Shown: positions 8,410 through 17,819 of the stretch, one piece after another
How positions within the stretch are numbered: the first letter of the stretch is position 1
Layout: every line of letters begins with the position of its first letter
Assembly (NCBI GenBank): GCA_028284885.1
Contig: JANQQW010000056.1
Location: 1-32,676 of the forward strand
From: Planctomycetaceae bacterium
GTDB taxonomy: Bacteria > Planctomycetota > Planctomycetia > Planctomycetales > Planctomycetaceae
Direction: 5' to 3'
DNA: 32,676 nucleotides
Made by a program: the position numbers and the translations under genes
Notes under the pieces: model-generated
The model's database searches: none
What the model was told of the DNA's origin: nothing
The model's input: only the letters and a program-made list of their open reading frames with translations

Positions 8410-9288
8410 ATGCGGCGTCGATACTTCCATCTCGTGCCGTTCTGGCCGACGCTGCTCCTCGCCGCGACCGGGTGCGCCTCGCGCGGCGGCATGGAGATCG
8501 TCGAGGCTCGGCTCCGCGACGCCCAGGACCAGAACCTGCAGCTCGCCGCCCGCATGGAGCAGGTGCAGGAGGAGCTGCGAATCGCCCGGACGGACGCGGA
8601 CCAACTGCGGTCGCAACTCGTCGGCCGGGGGGAGTCGGTCGTCCTGCCCGAACAGGCGGACGCCTTGTTCCGAGCCCGGAGTCTCGAGATCAACGAGATG
8701 CTGACGGCCGGAGTGGACAGCGACGGCGAGCCGGGCGACGAGGCGATCACGACCGTCGTCACGCCGGTCGACGCGACCGGCCGTCCGGTCCGGCTACCGG
8801 GCGAACTGATCGTGGTGCTCACCGACGAGGAGGGGAAGACGCCCTACCAGCGGTGGGCCATCACGCCGGAGGAGAGCCGCGGGCTGTGGCAGCGCGACCT
8901 GCTCGCCGGCGGCTTCCGGCTGCAGCTGCCGCTGGAGTCCCGGCCGCCGACCGAGCGGGTGCGAATCAGTGCTCGCCTCGCCACCGCGGACGGCCGAAAG
9001 CTCGAGTCGTCCCACGCGTTCGCCCTGCGGTTCGCGGACGAGCCGGCGACCGACGACGGCACGCCCGGCCCCGTACCGCTCCCACTGCCGGACGACGACA
9101 TCGGTGACTTCGAGGCGGACCTCGTACCGGTCGGCGCGGAGGAAGAGGCGTCGAACGCACCCGCCGTCGAGTTCGCACCGCCGGACGGGTCGGACGAGGC
9201 GAACGGCAACGGGCTCGACCGGACGAAGCCGACCCGGACCTCGGACCGGTTCCGCTTCGAGGACGCGAACATCCCCCGCTACAACTGA
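8410..9288 (+). CDS. Coiled-coil lipoprotein of unknown function
   Basis: A 292-residue predicted lipoprotein. The N-terminus MRRRYFHLVPFWPTLLLAATGC has basic residues, a hydrophobic stretch and a lipobox ending at Cys22. Residues ~28-70 form a likely coiled coil with regular hydrophobic spacing (EARLRDAQDQNLQLAARMEQ). Residues ~100-205 look like a beta-sandwich carrying phrases such as GELIVVLTDEEGKTPYQRW. The tail is acidic and proline-rich, probably disordered. The start at 8410 is set by the signal sequence; the open frame continues upstream to about 8239 without sensible protein. The gene converges on the amphi-Trp gene with 15 bases between them. Confidence 0.8.
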   Translation: MRRRYFHLVPFWPTLLLAATGCASRGGMEIVEARLRDAQDQNLQLAARMEQVQEELRIARTDADQLRSQLVGRGESVVLPEQADALFRARSLEINEMLTAGVDSDGEPGDEAITTVVTPVDATGRPVRLPGELIVVLTDEEGKTPYQRWAITPEESRGLWQRDLLAGGFRLQLPLESRPPTERVRISARLATADGRKLESSHAFALRFADEPATDDGTPGPVPLPLPDDDIGDFEADLVPVGAEEEASNAPAVEFAPPDGSDEANGNGLDRTKPTRTSDRFRFEDANIPRYN

Positions 9289-9303
9289 GCGGCCGCGAGT
9301 CGG

Positions 9304-9537
9304 TCAGTCGTCGTCGCCGACCGACCACTTGATCTGGAACTCGATCTCCTCGACTCCGTCCTCGCGTTCGTGCTCGATGGTGTACTCGGCACGGACGGGA
9401 ACGTAGATCCGCTCGTTCGCGATCTGGATCTCGAACTTCTCGCCGGTCTCGATCGCGTCGGCCAGGCGTCGCAGCTTGGCGACGAACTCGGCGTCGGTGT
9501 AACCCTTCTCGACGTCGCGCTCCGGTTTGTCGGACAC
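9304..9537 (-). CDS. Amphi-Trp domain-containing protein
   Basis: A 77-residue protein matching the small amphi-Trp family. The conserved pattern is a short helical start (YTDAEFVAKLRRLADAIETG) followed by amphipathic strands that end in EEIEFQIKW, with the tryptophan that names the family. The biochemical role is not established. The GTG start has GGAGA upstream at suitable spacing. It lies downstream of the receiver/ATPase gene on the same strand, with 79 bases between, so the two may be co-transcribed. Confidence 0.85.
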   Translation of the reverse strand: MSDKPERDVEKGYTDAEFVAKLRRLADAIETGEKFEIQIANERIYVPVRAEYTIEHEREDGVEEIEFQIKWSVGDDD

Positions 9538-9616
9538 GTCGGTCTCCAGTCGCTGCAGTGGGGGGAAGGTGGTCCGGGACGGTCGCAGAAGCCAACGCGT
9601 CGCCGGTTCGTGTGGA

Positions 9617-10504
9617 TCACGACTTTCTGCGGACGACGAGCGTGACCTTGTTGCCCGCCTCGTTGAAGCGGACGTCGTCGAGGAACGTCCGCATCAGCCG
9701 GATGCCACGGCCGCCGGCGGACTCCATCTCGGCCGGGTCGTCGGGGTCGGGGAGGGCCGCGTGGTCGAAGCCGTTGCCGTCGTCGGCGATCACGTAGACC
9801 GCCTCCTCCGGCGTGCAGCGAACGCCGACGTGAATCCGTCGCTCGGTGTACGGGCTCTCGGTCCGCCGCTTCTCGGCCACCTCGTGGAACGCCTGCGGGT
9901 CGTACTCGGCGACCTCGTCGCGGACCTGCAGGTTACCGTGGTAGTACGCGTTGAAGAGGGCCTCCTGCAGGGCCATGCTGAACCGCACGAGGTCGGCAGC
10001 CGGCCACAGGTCGAGCGACTCCAACTCGTCCCGCAGATGGCCGACGGCCGCGAGGAGCATGGCCGGGTCGTTCTCCAGGTGGAACCGGGACTCGGTGAAC
10101 TCGAGCTGCGACATCAGTCGCTTGCGTTCGAGTTCCGAGTGGGCCGCCCCGAGCACGCGTTCCAGCGTGGGGACGAGGTCGCGGGCGAGGGCGTCCTTCG
10201 GCACGTAACTGGCCGCCCCGGCCTGCAGGGCCCGCACGGCGGCCGCCTCGCTGCCGCGGGCCGTCATCAGCACCACCGGCACGTCCGGCCGCGTGTTCCG
10301 CATGGCGGTGACGAGTTCGTACCCGTCCATCTCCGGCATCTGGATGTCGGTCACCACGACCGCCACCTCGTTCGCCTCGACCGCCGCGAGCGCCTCGACC
10401 CCGTCCGTCGCCTCCAGCAAGTCCGCCACCCCGGCCTTCCGCAGCAGCCCGAGAGCGAGAACGCGAGCCGACTTGGTGTCGTCGACGACGAGAAGGTGGG
10501 GCAT
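9617..10504 (-). CDS. Response regulator receiver fused to anti-sigma-kinase-type ATPase domain
   Basis: A 295-residue signalling protein. Residues 1-120 are a CheY-like receiver: acidic pair Asp8/Asp9, phospho-acceptor Asp53 (VTDIQMPEMDG), Thr81 and Lys103. Residues ~140-295 are a HATPase_c domain of the RsbW/SpoIIAB type: N box ALQEALFNAYYHGN (Glu181, Asn185), G1 box DDGNGFD (241-247) and G2 box GGRGIRLM (264-271). There is no HisKA dimerisation helix with a phospho-accepting His, so it is not an ordinary histidine kinase. By analogy it may phosphorylate an anti-sigma-factor antagonist or bind a partner under control of the receiver. No partner gene is adjacent. A TAGGAT sequence about 27 bases before the ATG could be a -10 box, but no -35 match is seen. 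Confidence 0.9.
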   Translation of the reverse strand: MPHLLVVDDTKSARVLALGLLRKAGVADLLEATDGVEALAAVEANEVAVVVTDIQMPEMDGYELVTAMRNTRPDVPVVLMTARGSEAAAVRALQAGAASYVPKDALARDLVPTLERVLGAAHSELERKRLMSQLEFTESRFHLENDPAMLLAAVGHLRDELESLDLWPAADLVRFSMALQEALFNAYYHGNLQVRDEVAEYDPQAFHEVAEKRRTESPYTERRIHVGVRCTPEEAVYVIADDGNGFDHAALPDPDDPAEMESAGGRGIRLMRTFLDDVRFNEAGNKVTLVVRRKS

Positions 10505-10584
10505 GGCTCGGTCCCGAGTGAGTGCTCGTTCATCCTACCCGAACTCGAGGCCGAAGCTCGCTCGCTCACGCATGATTTGCAGGG

Positions 10585-10944
10585 TCAGTCGCTGAGCCAA
10601 GACAACATCGGGTAGGCATGGTGCGGACAGAGGGCCATTCCCCGAAGAGGCTGACGATCACAACCTGCCCACGCGCACGTGCCTTCTGTCAGCCCGCCGT
10701 GGAAGTCGATCATGTTCTGCATCCGCGCTGGCCGATCGTCGAACTCACTCCAAGACTCTGGCTCGTTGACCCGGATCGCAAGCCCGCCGCGGCCAACGTC
10801 GATCTGCCAGTACTCGCCGCATTCCTCGCACCTTCGCAGTTCCACGTCCTGCCGGTTTCCGACCATCGTGAACCCATCGTCGAATGTCGGCGAGTCGTCC
10901 CAAGCGATCTCGGTGACGTCGGGCAGCGACTTGCATTCACACAC
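10585..10944 (-). CDS. Small Cys/His-rich protein, probable zinc binder
   Basis: A 119-residue protein without a recognised family. It carries two likely metal sites: CEEC at 39-42, and C90-x4-C95 followed by C106-x2-H109 (CAWAGC, CPHH). Cys2 and Cys4 add to these. The GTG start has AGGAG six bases upstream, and that ribosome binding site begins right at the end of the upstream SDR gene, only 9 bases away. The two are therefore almost certainly co-transcribed. Base composition is slightly less GC-rich than its neighbours. It resembles single-gene accessory or immunity-type proteins rather than a core enzyme, but this is inference. Confidence 0.7.
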   Translation of the reverse strand: MCECKSLPDVTEIAWDDSPTFDDGFTMVGNRQDVELRRCEECGEYWQIDVGRGGLAIRVNEPESWSEFDDRPARMQNMIDFHGGLTEGTCAWAGCDRQPLRGMALCPHHAYPMLSWLSD

Positions 10945-10953
10945 GATCGACTC

Positions 10954-11748
10954 CTACTGCTTCCCGGGCTTGTCCGGTTGCTGCCACGCGCTCATGCCGC
11001 CGTCGACGAGCCACGTCTGGCCGTGGACGTGTTCGGCGAGGTCGCTGAGCAGGAAGGCGGCCGTGGGACCGCAGACGTCGGCGGGGGGGACCCGACCGTT
11101 CGGCGTGTGGAGTTCCATCCAGCGGAGGAAGTCGGCGTCGTGGTCGAGGACGGTGTTCGTCAGCGGCGTGCGGACGAGGCCGGGGGCCATGCCGTTCACG
11201 CGGATGCCGTGCGGGGCGAGCGAGACGCAGAGCGTGCGGACCATCGCCTCGACGGCCCCCTTCGACGTGTCGTACGCCGCGTGGTCCGGCTCGGAGAGAC
11301 GGCCGTTGATCGAACCGGTGACCACGACCCGGCCGCGGACGTCGTGCTCGACCCATCGTCTCGCGAATCGCTGTACGAGGAAGAAGGGCGTGGCCACGTT
11401 CAGCCGCATCGTCCGCTCGAAGCGGTCGACGTCCATCTCGAGGTAGGGGACGTCGAACAGGCCGCCGGCGTTGTTGGCGAGCAGGTCGATCTCCGGCATC
11501 ACGTCGAGGACCGCCTCGAAGACCGCATCGACGCAGGCCTCCGTCGGCCCGGCGAGGTCGCCGACGATCAGTTCGGCCCGCACCCCGTGCTCGCGGCAGA
11601 GGGCGAGCGTCTCCTCGGCCGTCGGCCCCGCCTCGTGCCCGTGCACGACGACGTCCGCCCCGGCTGTCGCCAGGGAGACGGCGATCGCGCGGCCGACGCC
11701 CTGCGTGGAGCCGGTGACGAGTGCGGCGTGGTTGCGGAGGTCGATCAC
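10954..11748 (-). CDS. SDR family NAD(P)-dependent oxidoreductase
   Basis: This 264-residue classical short-chain dehydrogenase has TGSTQGVGRAIA as the nucleotide-binding loop (about residues 12-23), NNAG at ~95, catalytic Ser in VVVTGSINGRLSEPDHAAYDTSKGA with the YxxxK pair, and the C-terminal RVNGMAPGLVRTPLT and VDGG segments. The substrate cannot be told from sequence. Some relatives act on sugars or fatty acyl chains. The start is GTG at 11748. It lies downstream of sulfatase 1 on the same strand, separated by a hairpin repeat, and directly upstream of the small Cys/His protein. Confidence 0.93.
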   Translation of the reverse strand: MIDLRNHAALVTGSTQGVGRAIAVSLATAGADVVVHGHEAGPTAEETLALCREHGVRAELIVGDLAGPTEACVDAVFEAVLDVMPEIDLLANNAGGLFDVPYLEMDVDRFERTMRLNVATPFFLVQRFARRWVEHDVRGRVVVTGSINGRLSEPDHAAYDTSKGAVEAMVRTLCVSLAPHGIRVNGMAPGLVRTPLTNTVLDHDADFLRWMELHTPNGRVPPADVCGPTAAFLLSDLAEHVHGQTWLVDGGMSAWQQPDKPGKQ

Positions 11749-11783
11749 GTCTGCTCTCTTCGATGTGGGCCGAACGCCGATGG

Positions 11784-11825
11784 GCCCCTCACCCCGGCCC
11801 TCTCCCCAAGGGAGAGGGTGCCAGA
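11784..11825. repeat. Hairpin repeat between sulfatase 1 and the SDR gene
   Basis: CCCTCTCCC (11798-11806) pairs perfectly with GGGAGAGGG (11810-11818) around a 3-base loop, preceded by CCCCTCACCCCGG. This CCTCACCCC...GGGAGAGGG form recurs as an intergenic palindrome in many GC-rich genomes, from memory. It sits 8 bases past the end of the sulfatase gene, so it could also weaken or end that transcript. There is no T-run. Confidence 0.75.
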
Positions 11826-11833
11826 CTTGGTTT

Positions 11834-13237
<1,404 letters not shown>

Positions 13238-13383
13238 CGATCGGCTCCGCAGGGTCGCGTTCGGGCTTCGGAAGGCTCCACCGTAACCCGAACGGTGCAG
13301 GAATCGAATCGTCGGAACGGAGAAGCGACCGGCGGATCGGTTATGCTCGACCACTCGACACCCCGAACCGTGGACGCCCCGGC

Positions 13384-13638
13384 ATGTTCGACTTCCTGTA
13401 CTTTCTCGTCATCGGCCTCGCAGCCGGCTGGTTGGCCGGGCAGTTCATGAAGGGGGCCAGCTTCGGGCTCGTCGGCAACCTGTTGGTCGGGGTCGTCGGT
13501 GCCGTCTTCGGCGGATTCCTGTTCCGACTCGTCGGCTTCACGGCCTACGGCTTGATCGCCGACCTGATCGTCGCGACGGTCGGCGCGGTGGCGTTCCTGT
13601 ACCTGCTTCGCTTCCTGAAGGGCCGCGGTGTCGGCTGA
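13384..13638 (+). CDS. GlsB/YeaQ/YmgE family small membrane protein
   Basis: An 84-residue protein with three hydrophobic helices. The glycine-rich pattern [18 protein letters not shown]...[19 protein letters not shown] is the hallmark of this transglycosylase-associated family, induced by stress in several bacteria but of unknown mechanism. The second and third helices continue to [13 protein letters not shown]. It is divergent from sulfatase 1, with a TATGCT (13342-13347) that might be a -10 box. No good Shine-Dalgarno sequence is seen before the ATG. Confidence 0.92.
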   Translation: MFDFLYFLVIGLAAGWLAGQFMKGASFGLVGNLLVGVVGAVFGGFLFRLVGFTAYGLIADLIVATVGAVAFLYLLRFLKGRGVG

Positions 13639-13662
13639 CGCCGGCGGCCGGAGTCTCGAAAC

Positions 13663-14502
13663 ATGCGCTCGACTCGACTCGTTCTCGCACTCGCCACCCT
13701 CGCGTCGCTCCCCGCACTCACGTCGGCCGGGGAGCCGGTGAAGCTCCCCGCCAAGGAGAGCTTCCACCTGTTCGTCCTCGCCGGGCAGTCGAACATGGCG
13801 GGGCGGGGGAAGGTGGCGGATGTGGACCGCAAGGTGCATCCGCGGGTGCTCGTGTTGGCGAAGGACGGGACGTGGAAGCCGGCCGTCGATCCGCTGCACT
13901 GGGACAAGTCGGTCGCGGGCGTCGGGCCCGGCAAGGCGTTCGGCCTCGTGCTCGCCGAGCAGAACCCGGACGTCACGATCGGCCTGATTCCCACCGCTTG
14001 CGGCGGTTCACCGATCTCGACGTGGGAGCCCGACGGGTATCACGGGCAGACGAAGTCGCATCCCTGGGACGACTGCGTCGAGCGGACGAGGCGGGCCATG
14101 CAGGACGGCACGCTCAAGGGCGTGATCTGGCACCAGGGGGAGTCGGACTCGAAGGCGGAACTCGCGTCCGTCTACGCCGAGAAGCTGCACGCCGTGGTCG
14201 CGCGGTTCCGCAAGGAGTTCAACGCACCACGGCTGATCTTCGTCGCGGGGCAGATGGGGCAGTTCGAGGAGCAGCCGTGGAGCGACGCGAAGAAGACCGT
14301 CGACGCTGCCCACCAGAACCTGCCGAAGGCCGTGAAGCACACCGGCTTCGTGTCGTCGGACGGACTGAAGCACAAGGGGGACAAGGTCCACTTCGACGCG
14401 GAGTCGGCCCGCCAACTCGGGCAACGGTACGCCAAGGTGTACTTGGCTCTTCTACACAGCAGCCAGGTTCGACACGACCTCCCAACGGTGCCGACTCGGT
14501 GA
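13663..14502 (+). CDS. Secreted SASA-domain carbohydrate esterase (sialate O-acetylesterase-like)
   Basis: A 279-residue exported protein. After a signal peptide (residues 1-22) comes FHLFVLAGQSNMAGRG, in which Ser43 is the family nucleophile. WHQGESDS matches the conserved block, and DGLKHKGDKVHFD near residues 233-245 supplies the Asp and the catalytic His243. Family members remove acetyl groups from sugars such as sialic acid or xylan. The neighbouring sulfatases suggest work on a modified polysaccharide, but the substrate is not readable from sequence. The ATG lies 24 bases after the membrane protein gene, so the two may share a transcript. Confidence 0.9.
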   Translation: MRSTRLVLALATLASLPALTSAGEPVKLPAKESFHLFVLAGQSNMAGRGKVADVDRKVHPRVLVLAKDGTWKPAVDPLHWDKSVAGVGPGKAFGLVLAEQNPDVTIGLIPTACGGSPISTWEPDGYHGQTKSHPWDDCVERTRRAMQDGTLKGVIWHQGESDSKAELASVYAEKLHAVVARFRKEFNAPRLIFVAGQMGQFEEQPWSDAKKTVDAAHQNLPKAVKHTGFVSSDGLKHKGDKVHFDAESARQLGQRYAKVYLALLHSSQVRHDLPTVPTR

Positions 14503-14514
14503 CGCAGGGAACCT

Positions 14515-14546
14515 AGCCCGCCGGCGAAACGAAGCGCCTTCCGGCT
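14515..14546. repeat. Imperfect hairpin between convergent genes
   Basis: AGCCCGCCGGCG (14515-14526) faces CGCCTTCCGGCT (14535-14546) with 9 of 12 pairs and an 8-base loop. It lies 12 bases after the esterase stop and 15 bases beyond the stop of the convergent oxygenase gene, the position expected for a shared terminator. It lacks a T-run on either strand. It may instead be a decayed short palindromic repeat. Confidence 0.45.
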
Positions 14547-14561
14547 CCTGTCCGTGTCGCG

Positions 14562-15005
14562 TCACTTCTCCTTCAACACCCAGCCGATGCTGAGGACGTA
14601 TCGCGTGCCGCGCTCGACGCGGGTCACGCTGTGGGGCGAGCGGTCCGGACGGAAGAACTTGACGCGGCGGCTCGCGTAGATCGTGTCGCCGCACGTGAAC
14701 CGGCCCCCCTCCCGCGCCTCGACGAGCACGACGTTCACCCGGTAGTGCCGCTTGCCCGCGACGGGGTCCGTGTGCTCCCCGATCTCGGCCCCCTCCCGGT
14801 ACCGCAGCAGGTAGCAGTCCCACGGCACGAGGAACGGATTGATCGCCAGCAGCATCTTCTCGTACCCCGAGTGCTGCCGCCCCTCCCGCCAACGCAGGAA
14901 GTTGTGGGCGAACGTCTTGAGGGCGGAACGGATCACGGGGAGGTCGTTGGGGAGCGAGTTCCGCTTCAGTGTAGTCGAGGCCTGCCCGCGGGCGGGATCT
15001 CGCAT
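14562..15005 (-). CDS. 2OG-Fe(II) oxygenase family protein
   Basis: A 147-residue small dioxygenase. The iron triad is visible as His78-x-Asp80 (IGEHTDP) and His125 (SPHSVTRV), and Arg135 (GTRYVLSIGW) is placed to bind 2-oxoglutarate. Spacing and the GGRFTCGDT strand resemble the prolyl-4-hydroxylase-like group that acts on proteins or small molecules. The product is short but keeps all visible catalytic residues. The ATG at 15005 is the only reasonable start; its Shine-Dalgarno sequence is weak. It is divergent from the low-GC gene at 15063, and convergent with the esterase. Confidence 0.85.
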   Translation of the reverse strand: MRDPARGQASTTLKRNSLPNDLPVIRSALKTFAHNFLRWREGRQHSGYEKMLLAINPFLVPWDCYLLRYREGAEIGEHTDPVAGKRHYRVNVVLVEAREGGRFTCGDTIYASRRVKFFRPDRSPHSVTRVERGTRYVLSIGWVLKEK

Positions 15006-15062
15006 TTGCCCCAGTCCACTCGTTAGCGTACGTGGCTGATCTTCTGTTGAGGACGAAGTGCA

Positions 15063-15893
15063 GTGGCCAAGAAACAGTCGAGTCGTTCAACGAAGCCGAA
15101 GAAGAAGCCGATCTGCGGGCTCGTCATGCCGATCTCGGACATCGACGGCTGCACCGCCGAGCACTGGGCTCGCGTCCGCGGCATCATAGAGGAATCGCTG
15201 GCGTCGGACTTCGAGGTCCAGATGGTGAGCGACGCCCCGGACTCCGGAGTGATCCAGTCGGACATCGTCCAGAATCTCGCGACCAATCCAGTTGTCGTCT
15301 GCGATGTCAGCGGTCGAAATCCGAATGTGATGGTCGAGCTTGGGCTTCGACTGGCGATTGGCATGCCAGTGGTGATCATCAAGGACGACAAGACGCCGCG
15401 CGTATTTGACGTTGATCCGCTGCGGTATGTTCCATACCGCCGAGACTTGCGCTATGACGCGATATCGGACTTCAAGAGGGAGCTGAAGGACCGGGTTCGA
15501 GGATCGATAAGAAGGGCGGAAGAGGATCCCAAGTATTCGGCGTTCATGGATGCTTTCGGCCCAATAAAGGTGGCAAGAGTAGATAGGCTCGAAGCTGGCG
15601 TGTGGGAGTTGATCTCTGACAGGCTCGTCCGTATCGAGCACAGGATCGCGACGGCTGCATCGCGTGATGATCTTGCGGTAGAAGATCCCAGCTCCGTCTC
15701 CGTGCAGAGCACAGAGACTCTCACCGCGGTCGAGAAGGACGAGCTATTTGAGACTCTGCGTCGTCTCTGTGATGGACTGAACGAGGTCAGTGGGCGGCAT
15801 GTCCTGCAGTCTTGCTTTCGTCTCTTCAACAAGAGGCTCAGCCGTGTTTATGCGAACTCGCTCTACGACGAGTACTTGGAGTCCACAACCTAG
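15063..15893 (+). CDS. Deoxyribosyltransferase/TIR-like nucleotide-binding domain protein, probably transferred
   Basis: A 276-residue protein. Residues ~17-130 carry the pattern CGLVMPISD...SDIVQNLATNPVVVCDVSGRNPNVMVELGLRLAIGMPVVIIKD. The D-x-S/T-x-R/K-N-P-N-V-x-x-E-L-G signature occurs in nucleoside 2-deoxyribosyltransferase-like and TIR-like Rossmann domains, where Glu98 or a neighbour would be the active-site acid. Residues ~150-276 are helical without a recognised domain. The N-terminus is Lys/Ser-rich and there is no signal peptide. The gene is visibly richer in A and T than everything around it, with codons such as ATA and AGA that the neighbours avoid. The start is GTG with GAGGA nine bases upstream. 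Involvement in NAD or nucleotide signalling, or in defence, is inference. Confidence 0.75.
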   Translation: MAKKQSSRSTKPKKKPICGLVMPISDIDGCTAEHWARVRGIIEESLASDFEVQMVSDAPDSGVIQSDIVQNLATNPVVVCDVSGRNPNVMVELGLRLAIGMPVVIIKDDKTPRVFDVDPLRYVPYRRDLRYDAISDFKRELKDRVRGSIRRAEEDPKYSAFMDAFGPIKVARVDRLEAGVWELISDRLVRIEHRIATAASRDDLAVEDPSSVSVQSTETLTAVEKDELFETLRRLCDGLNEVSGRHVLQSCFRLFNKRLSRVYANSLYDEYLESTT

Positions 15894-15909
15894 CTGCCTT
15901 GTTGGCTGC

Positions 15910-16338
15910 TCAGTCGTCCGAAGCCTCCCCGCGGATCGCCACCGGCCGCTGGGCCTCGCCCTCTCCCGCAACGGCGACGAACGTCGCCTCGCCCTTCGTG
16001 ACGGCGATGGGGCCTTCCCCGCGGTCGGTCTCGACTTCGACACGGATCGTGATCGACGTGCGGCCGAGGCGGACGACCGAGGTCCAGTAGCTGACCGTGT
16101 CCCCCACGATCACCGGCACGTGGAACTCGATGTCCCCCATCGCCACGGTGACCATCTTCCGTTCCGGCCAGCGGTTCGACCGGACAACGTGCCGGGCGCC
16201 AATGCCGGCGGCGAGGTCGATCTGCGAGAGCAGCACGCCGCCGAAGATGGTGCCGTACTGGTTCGTGTCCTTCGGCAGCATGGCCGTCTTCAGCGCCAGG
16301 TGACGCTCGCCACCCTCCGGGGGAGTCGGCTCGGACAT
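15910..16338 (-). CDS. Acyl-CoA thioesterase, hotdog fold
   Basis: A 142-residue YciA/BFIT-type thioesterase that hydrolyses acyl-CoA to free acid and CoA. The hotdog helix region DTNQYGTIFGGVLLSQIDLAAGIGA (residues 24-48) and the later GDTVSYWTSVVRLGRTSITI are characteristic. The ATG at 16338 starts MSEPTPPEGG and lies 8 bases after the transporter stop. The same reading frame stays open upstream through the transporter gene but makes no sense there. It is the last gene of a three-gene operon with the transporter and the universal stress protein. The role of a thioesterase in that operon is unclear. Confidence 0.93.
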   Translation of the reverse strand: MSEPTPPEGGERHLALKTAMLPKDTNQYGTIFGGVLLSQIDLAAGIGARHVVRSNRWPERKMVTVAMGDIEFHVPVIVGDTVSYWTSVVRLGRTSITIRVEVETDRGEGPIAVTKGEATFVAVAGEGEAQRPVAIRGEASDD

Positions 16339-16346
16339 CGCGGGTC

Positions 16347-17807
16347 TCACACGAGCAGGGCGTAGATCCAGACGTACAGAATCGCGAGCGCGATCTGCAC
16401 GAGGGCGAACGGGACGGCCACCTTCACGAAGCCGAGGAACGTGAGCGGCAGCTTCTGGCGGTGGATGATCGTCATGGCGACGACCGTGGAGGCCGAGCCG
16501 ATGGGCGTGATGTTCCCCCCGAGGTTCGCCCCGAAGACGACACACCACCAGAAGGGGGAGCCGGGGTTCGAACCGGTCTCGCCGACGACGAGCGGGTCGA
16601 CGGCGAGGATCTTCGCGAGGACGGCGGCGAGCGGGATGTTGTCCGTGACGGAGCTCGCGGCCGCGGCGCTGACGAGCAGCGAGCCCTGCGCGAGCATCGC
16701 CGGCAGCCCCAGCATCAGGCCGATCCCCTTGCCGATGAGGGCCAGCACCTCGGCCTGTTCCATCACGTAGATGACGACGAACAGGGCCGCGAAGAACCCG
16801 AGTAGGTCCCAGTCGACCGCCTTGTAGAAGGTGTCGACCTCCTTCTTGTAGAACCACAGGGCCGTACCGGCGAAGAACAGGGCGACGAAGCCCATGCCGA
16901 GTTCGTTCAGCTGGAACGGCAGGGCCGACTGCCCGGCGAGACAGAGGATGAAGCCGACGAGGAGTGCGACCGACGTCCAGAAGAAGCGGTCGGACGGGAC
17001 GTAGTCGCTCTCGTCGAAGCCGGCGACGAGCTCGGCCGCCTCCGTTCGCTCCTCGTCGGTCGTCAGCCCCTTCACGCCGAACGTCATCCGGGCCTGCAGC
17101 AGCGTGACGGCGGTCGCCACGACGACGTACGGCGAGGCGACGAAGAAGAACTGCGCGAAGCTGATGCCGGCCGTCTTGCCGACGATGATGTTGGGGACGC
17201 TGCTGATGAGCGTGAGCAGGCCGCCGACGTTCGTCAGCAGGCCTTCGGTGACGAGGAAGCCGAGCAGCAGGTCCCGGCGGTCGAGCTTGCCGAGCGAGAC
17301 GGTGGTGAGCGACCCGATGATGATCATGGCCGTCACGTTGTTGAGCACGGCCGAGAAGACGACGGTGAGCACGCCGTAGAACAGCAACAGTCGCCACGGG
17401 TCGCCGCCGGACTTCTTGGTGAGCCGGATCGCCATCCAGGTGAAGATGCCCGACCGGCTGGTGACCTCCACGAACAGGCTCGCTCCCAGGATGATCGTGA
17501 TCACCGACCAGTCGATGGCCGGGATGAAGATCGGGAGGTTCATCTCGTGCCCGTTGGGCAGCGTGACGGGCCCGAACGGCAGCATCGGGTGGGCGCGGTC
17601 GGTGAAGTACCCGATGACCGTCTCGGTGATCAGGCAGAAGCCGGCGAACGTGCCGACGAGCAGCGACTTCTTGACGTGCAGCTTCTCCTCGAGGGCGAGG
17701 CAGACGACCATCGCCGCGAGAACCACGGCGTAGAAGCCGGTGACCCAGCCGGGCACGTGCGCGTGGCCACCGGCCTCCGCGAGCAACAGCATCGAGGGGA
17801 CGTTCAT
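16347..17807 (-). CDS. NhaD/ArsB/CitM-type ion transporter
   Basis: A 486-residue inner-membrane protein with about 11-12 hydrophobic helices and the two-fold internal repeat of the ion transporter superfamily. Half one contains SAVLNNVTAMIIIG and NVGGLLTLISSVPNIIVG. Half two contains SSVTDNIPLAAVLAK and GANLGGNITPIGSASTVVA. These NNVT/DNIP and GGNxTPIG motifs mark NhaD-type Na+/H+ antiporters, ArsB and CitMHS carriers. Sodium/proton exchange would suit a marine bacterium, but the substrate cannot be assigned from motifs alone. A charged loop at about residues 235-262 separates the halves. The start ATG lies 12 bases after the stress-protein stop. Confidence 0.88.
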   Translation of the reverse strand: MNVPSMLLLAEAGGHAHVPGWVTGFYAVVLAAMVVCLALEEKLHVKKSLLVGTFAGFCLITETVIGYFTDRAHPMLPFGPVTLPNGHEMNLPIFIPAIDWSVITIILGASLFVEVTSRSGIFTWMAIRLTKKSGGDPWRLLLFYGVLTVVFSAVLNNVTAMIIIGSLTTVSLGKLDRRDLLLGFLVTEGLLTNVGGLLTLISSVPNIIVGKTAGISFAQFFFVASPYVVVATAVTLLQARMTFGVKGLTTDEERTEAAELVAGFDESDYVPSDRFFWTSVALLVGFILCLAGQSALPFQLNELGMGFVALFFAGTALWFYKKEVDTFYKAVDWDLLGFFAALFVVIYVMEQAEVLALIGKGIGLMLGLPAMLAQGSLLVSAAAASSVTDNIPLAAVLAKILAVDPLVVGETGSNPGSPFWWCVVFGANLGGNITPIGSASTVVAMTIIHRQKLPLTFLGFVKVAVPFALVQIALAILYVWIYALLV

Positions 17808-17819
17808 CCGTGACGCGAC

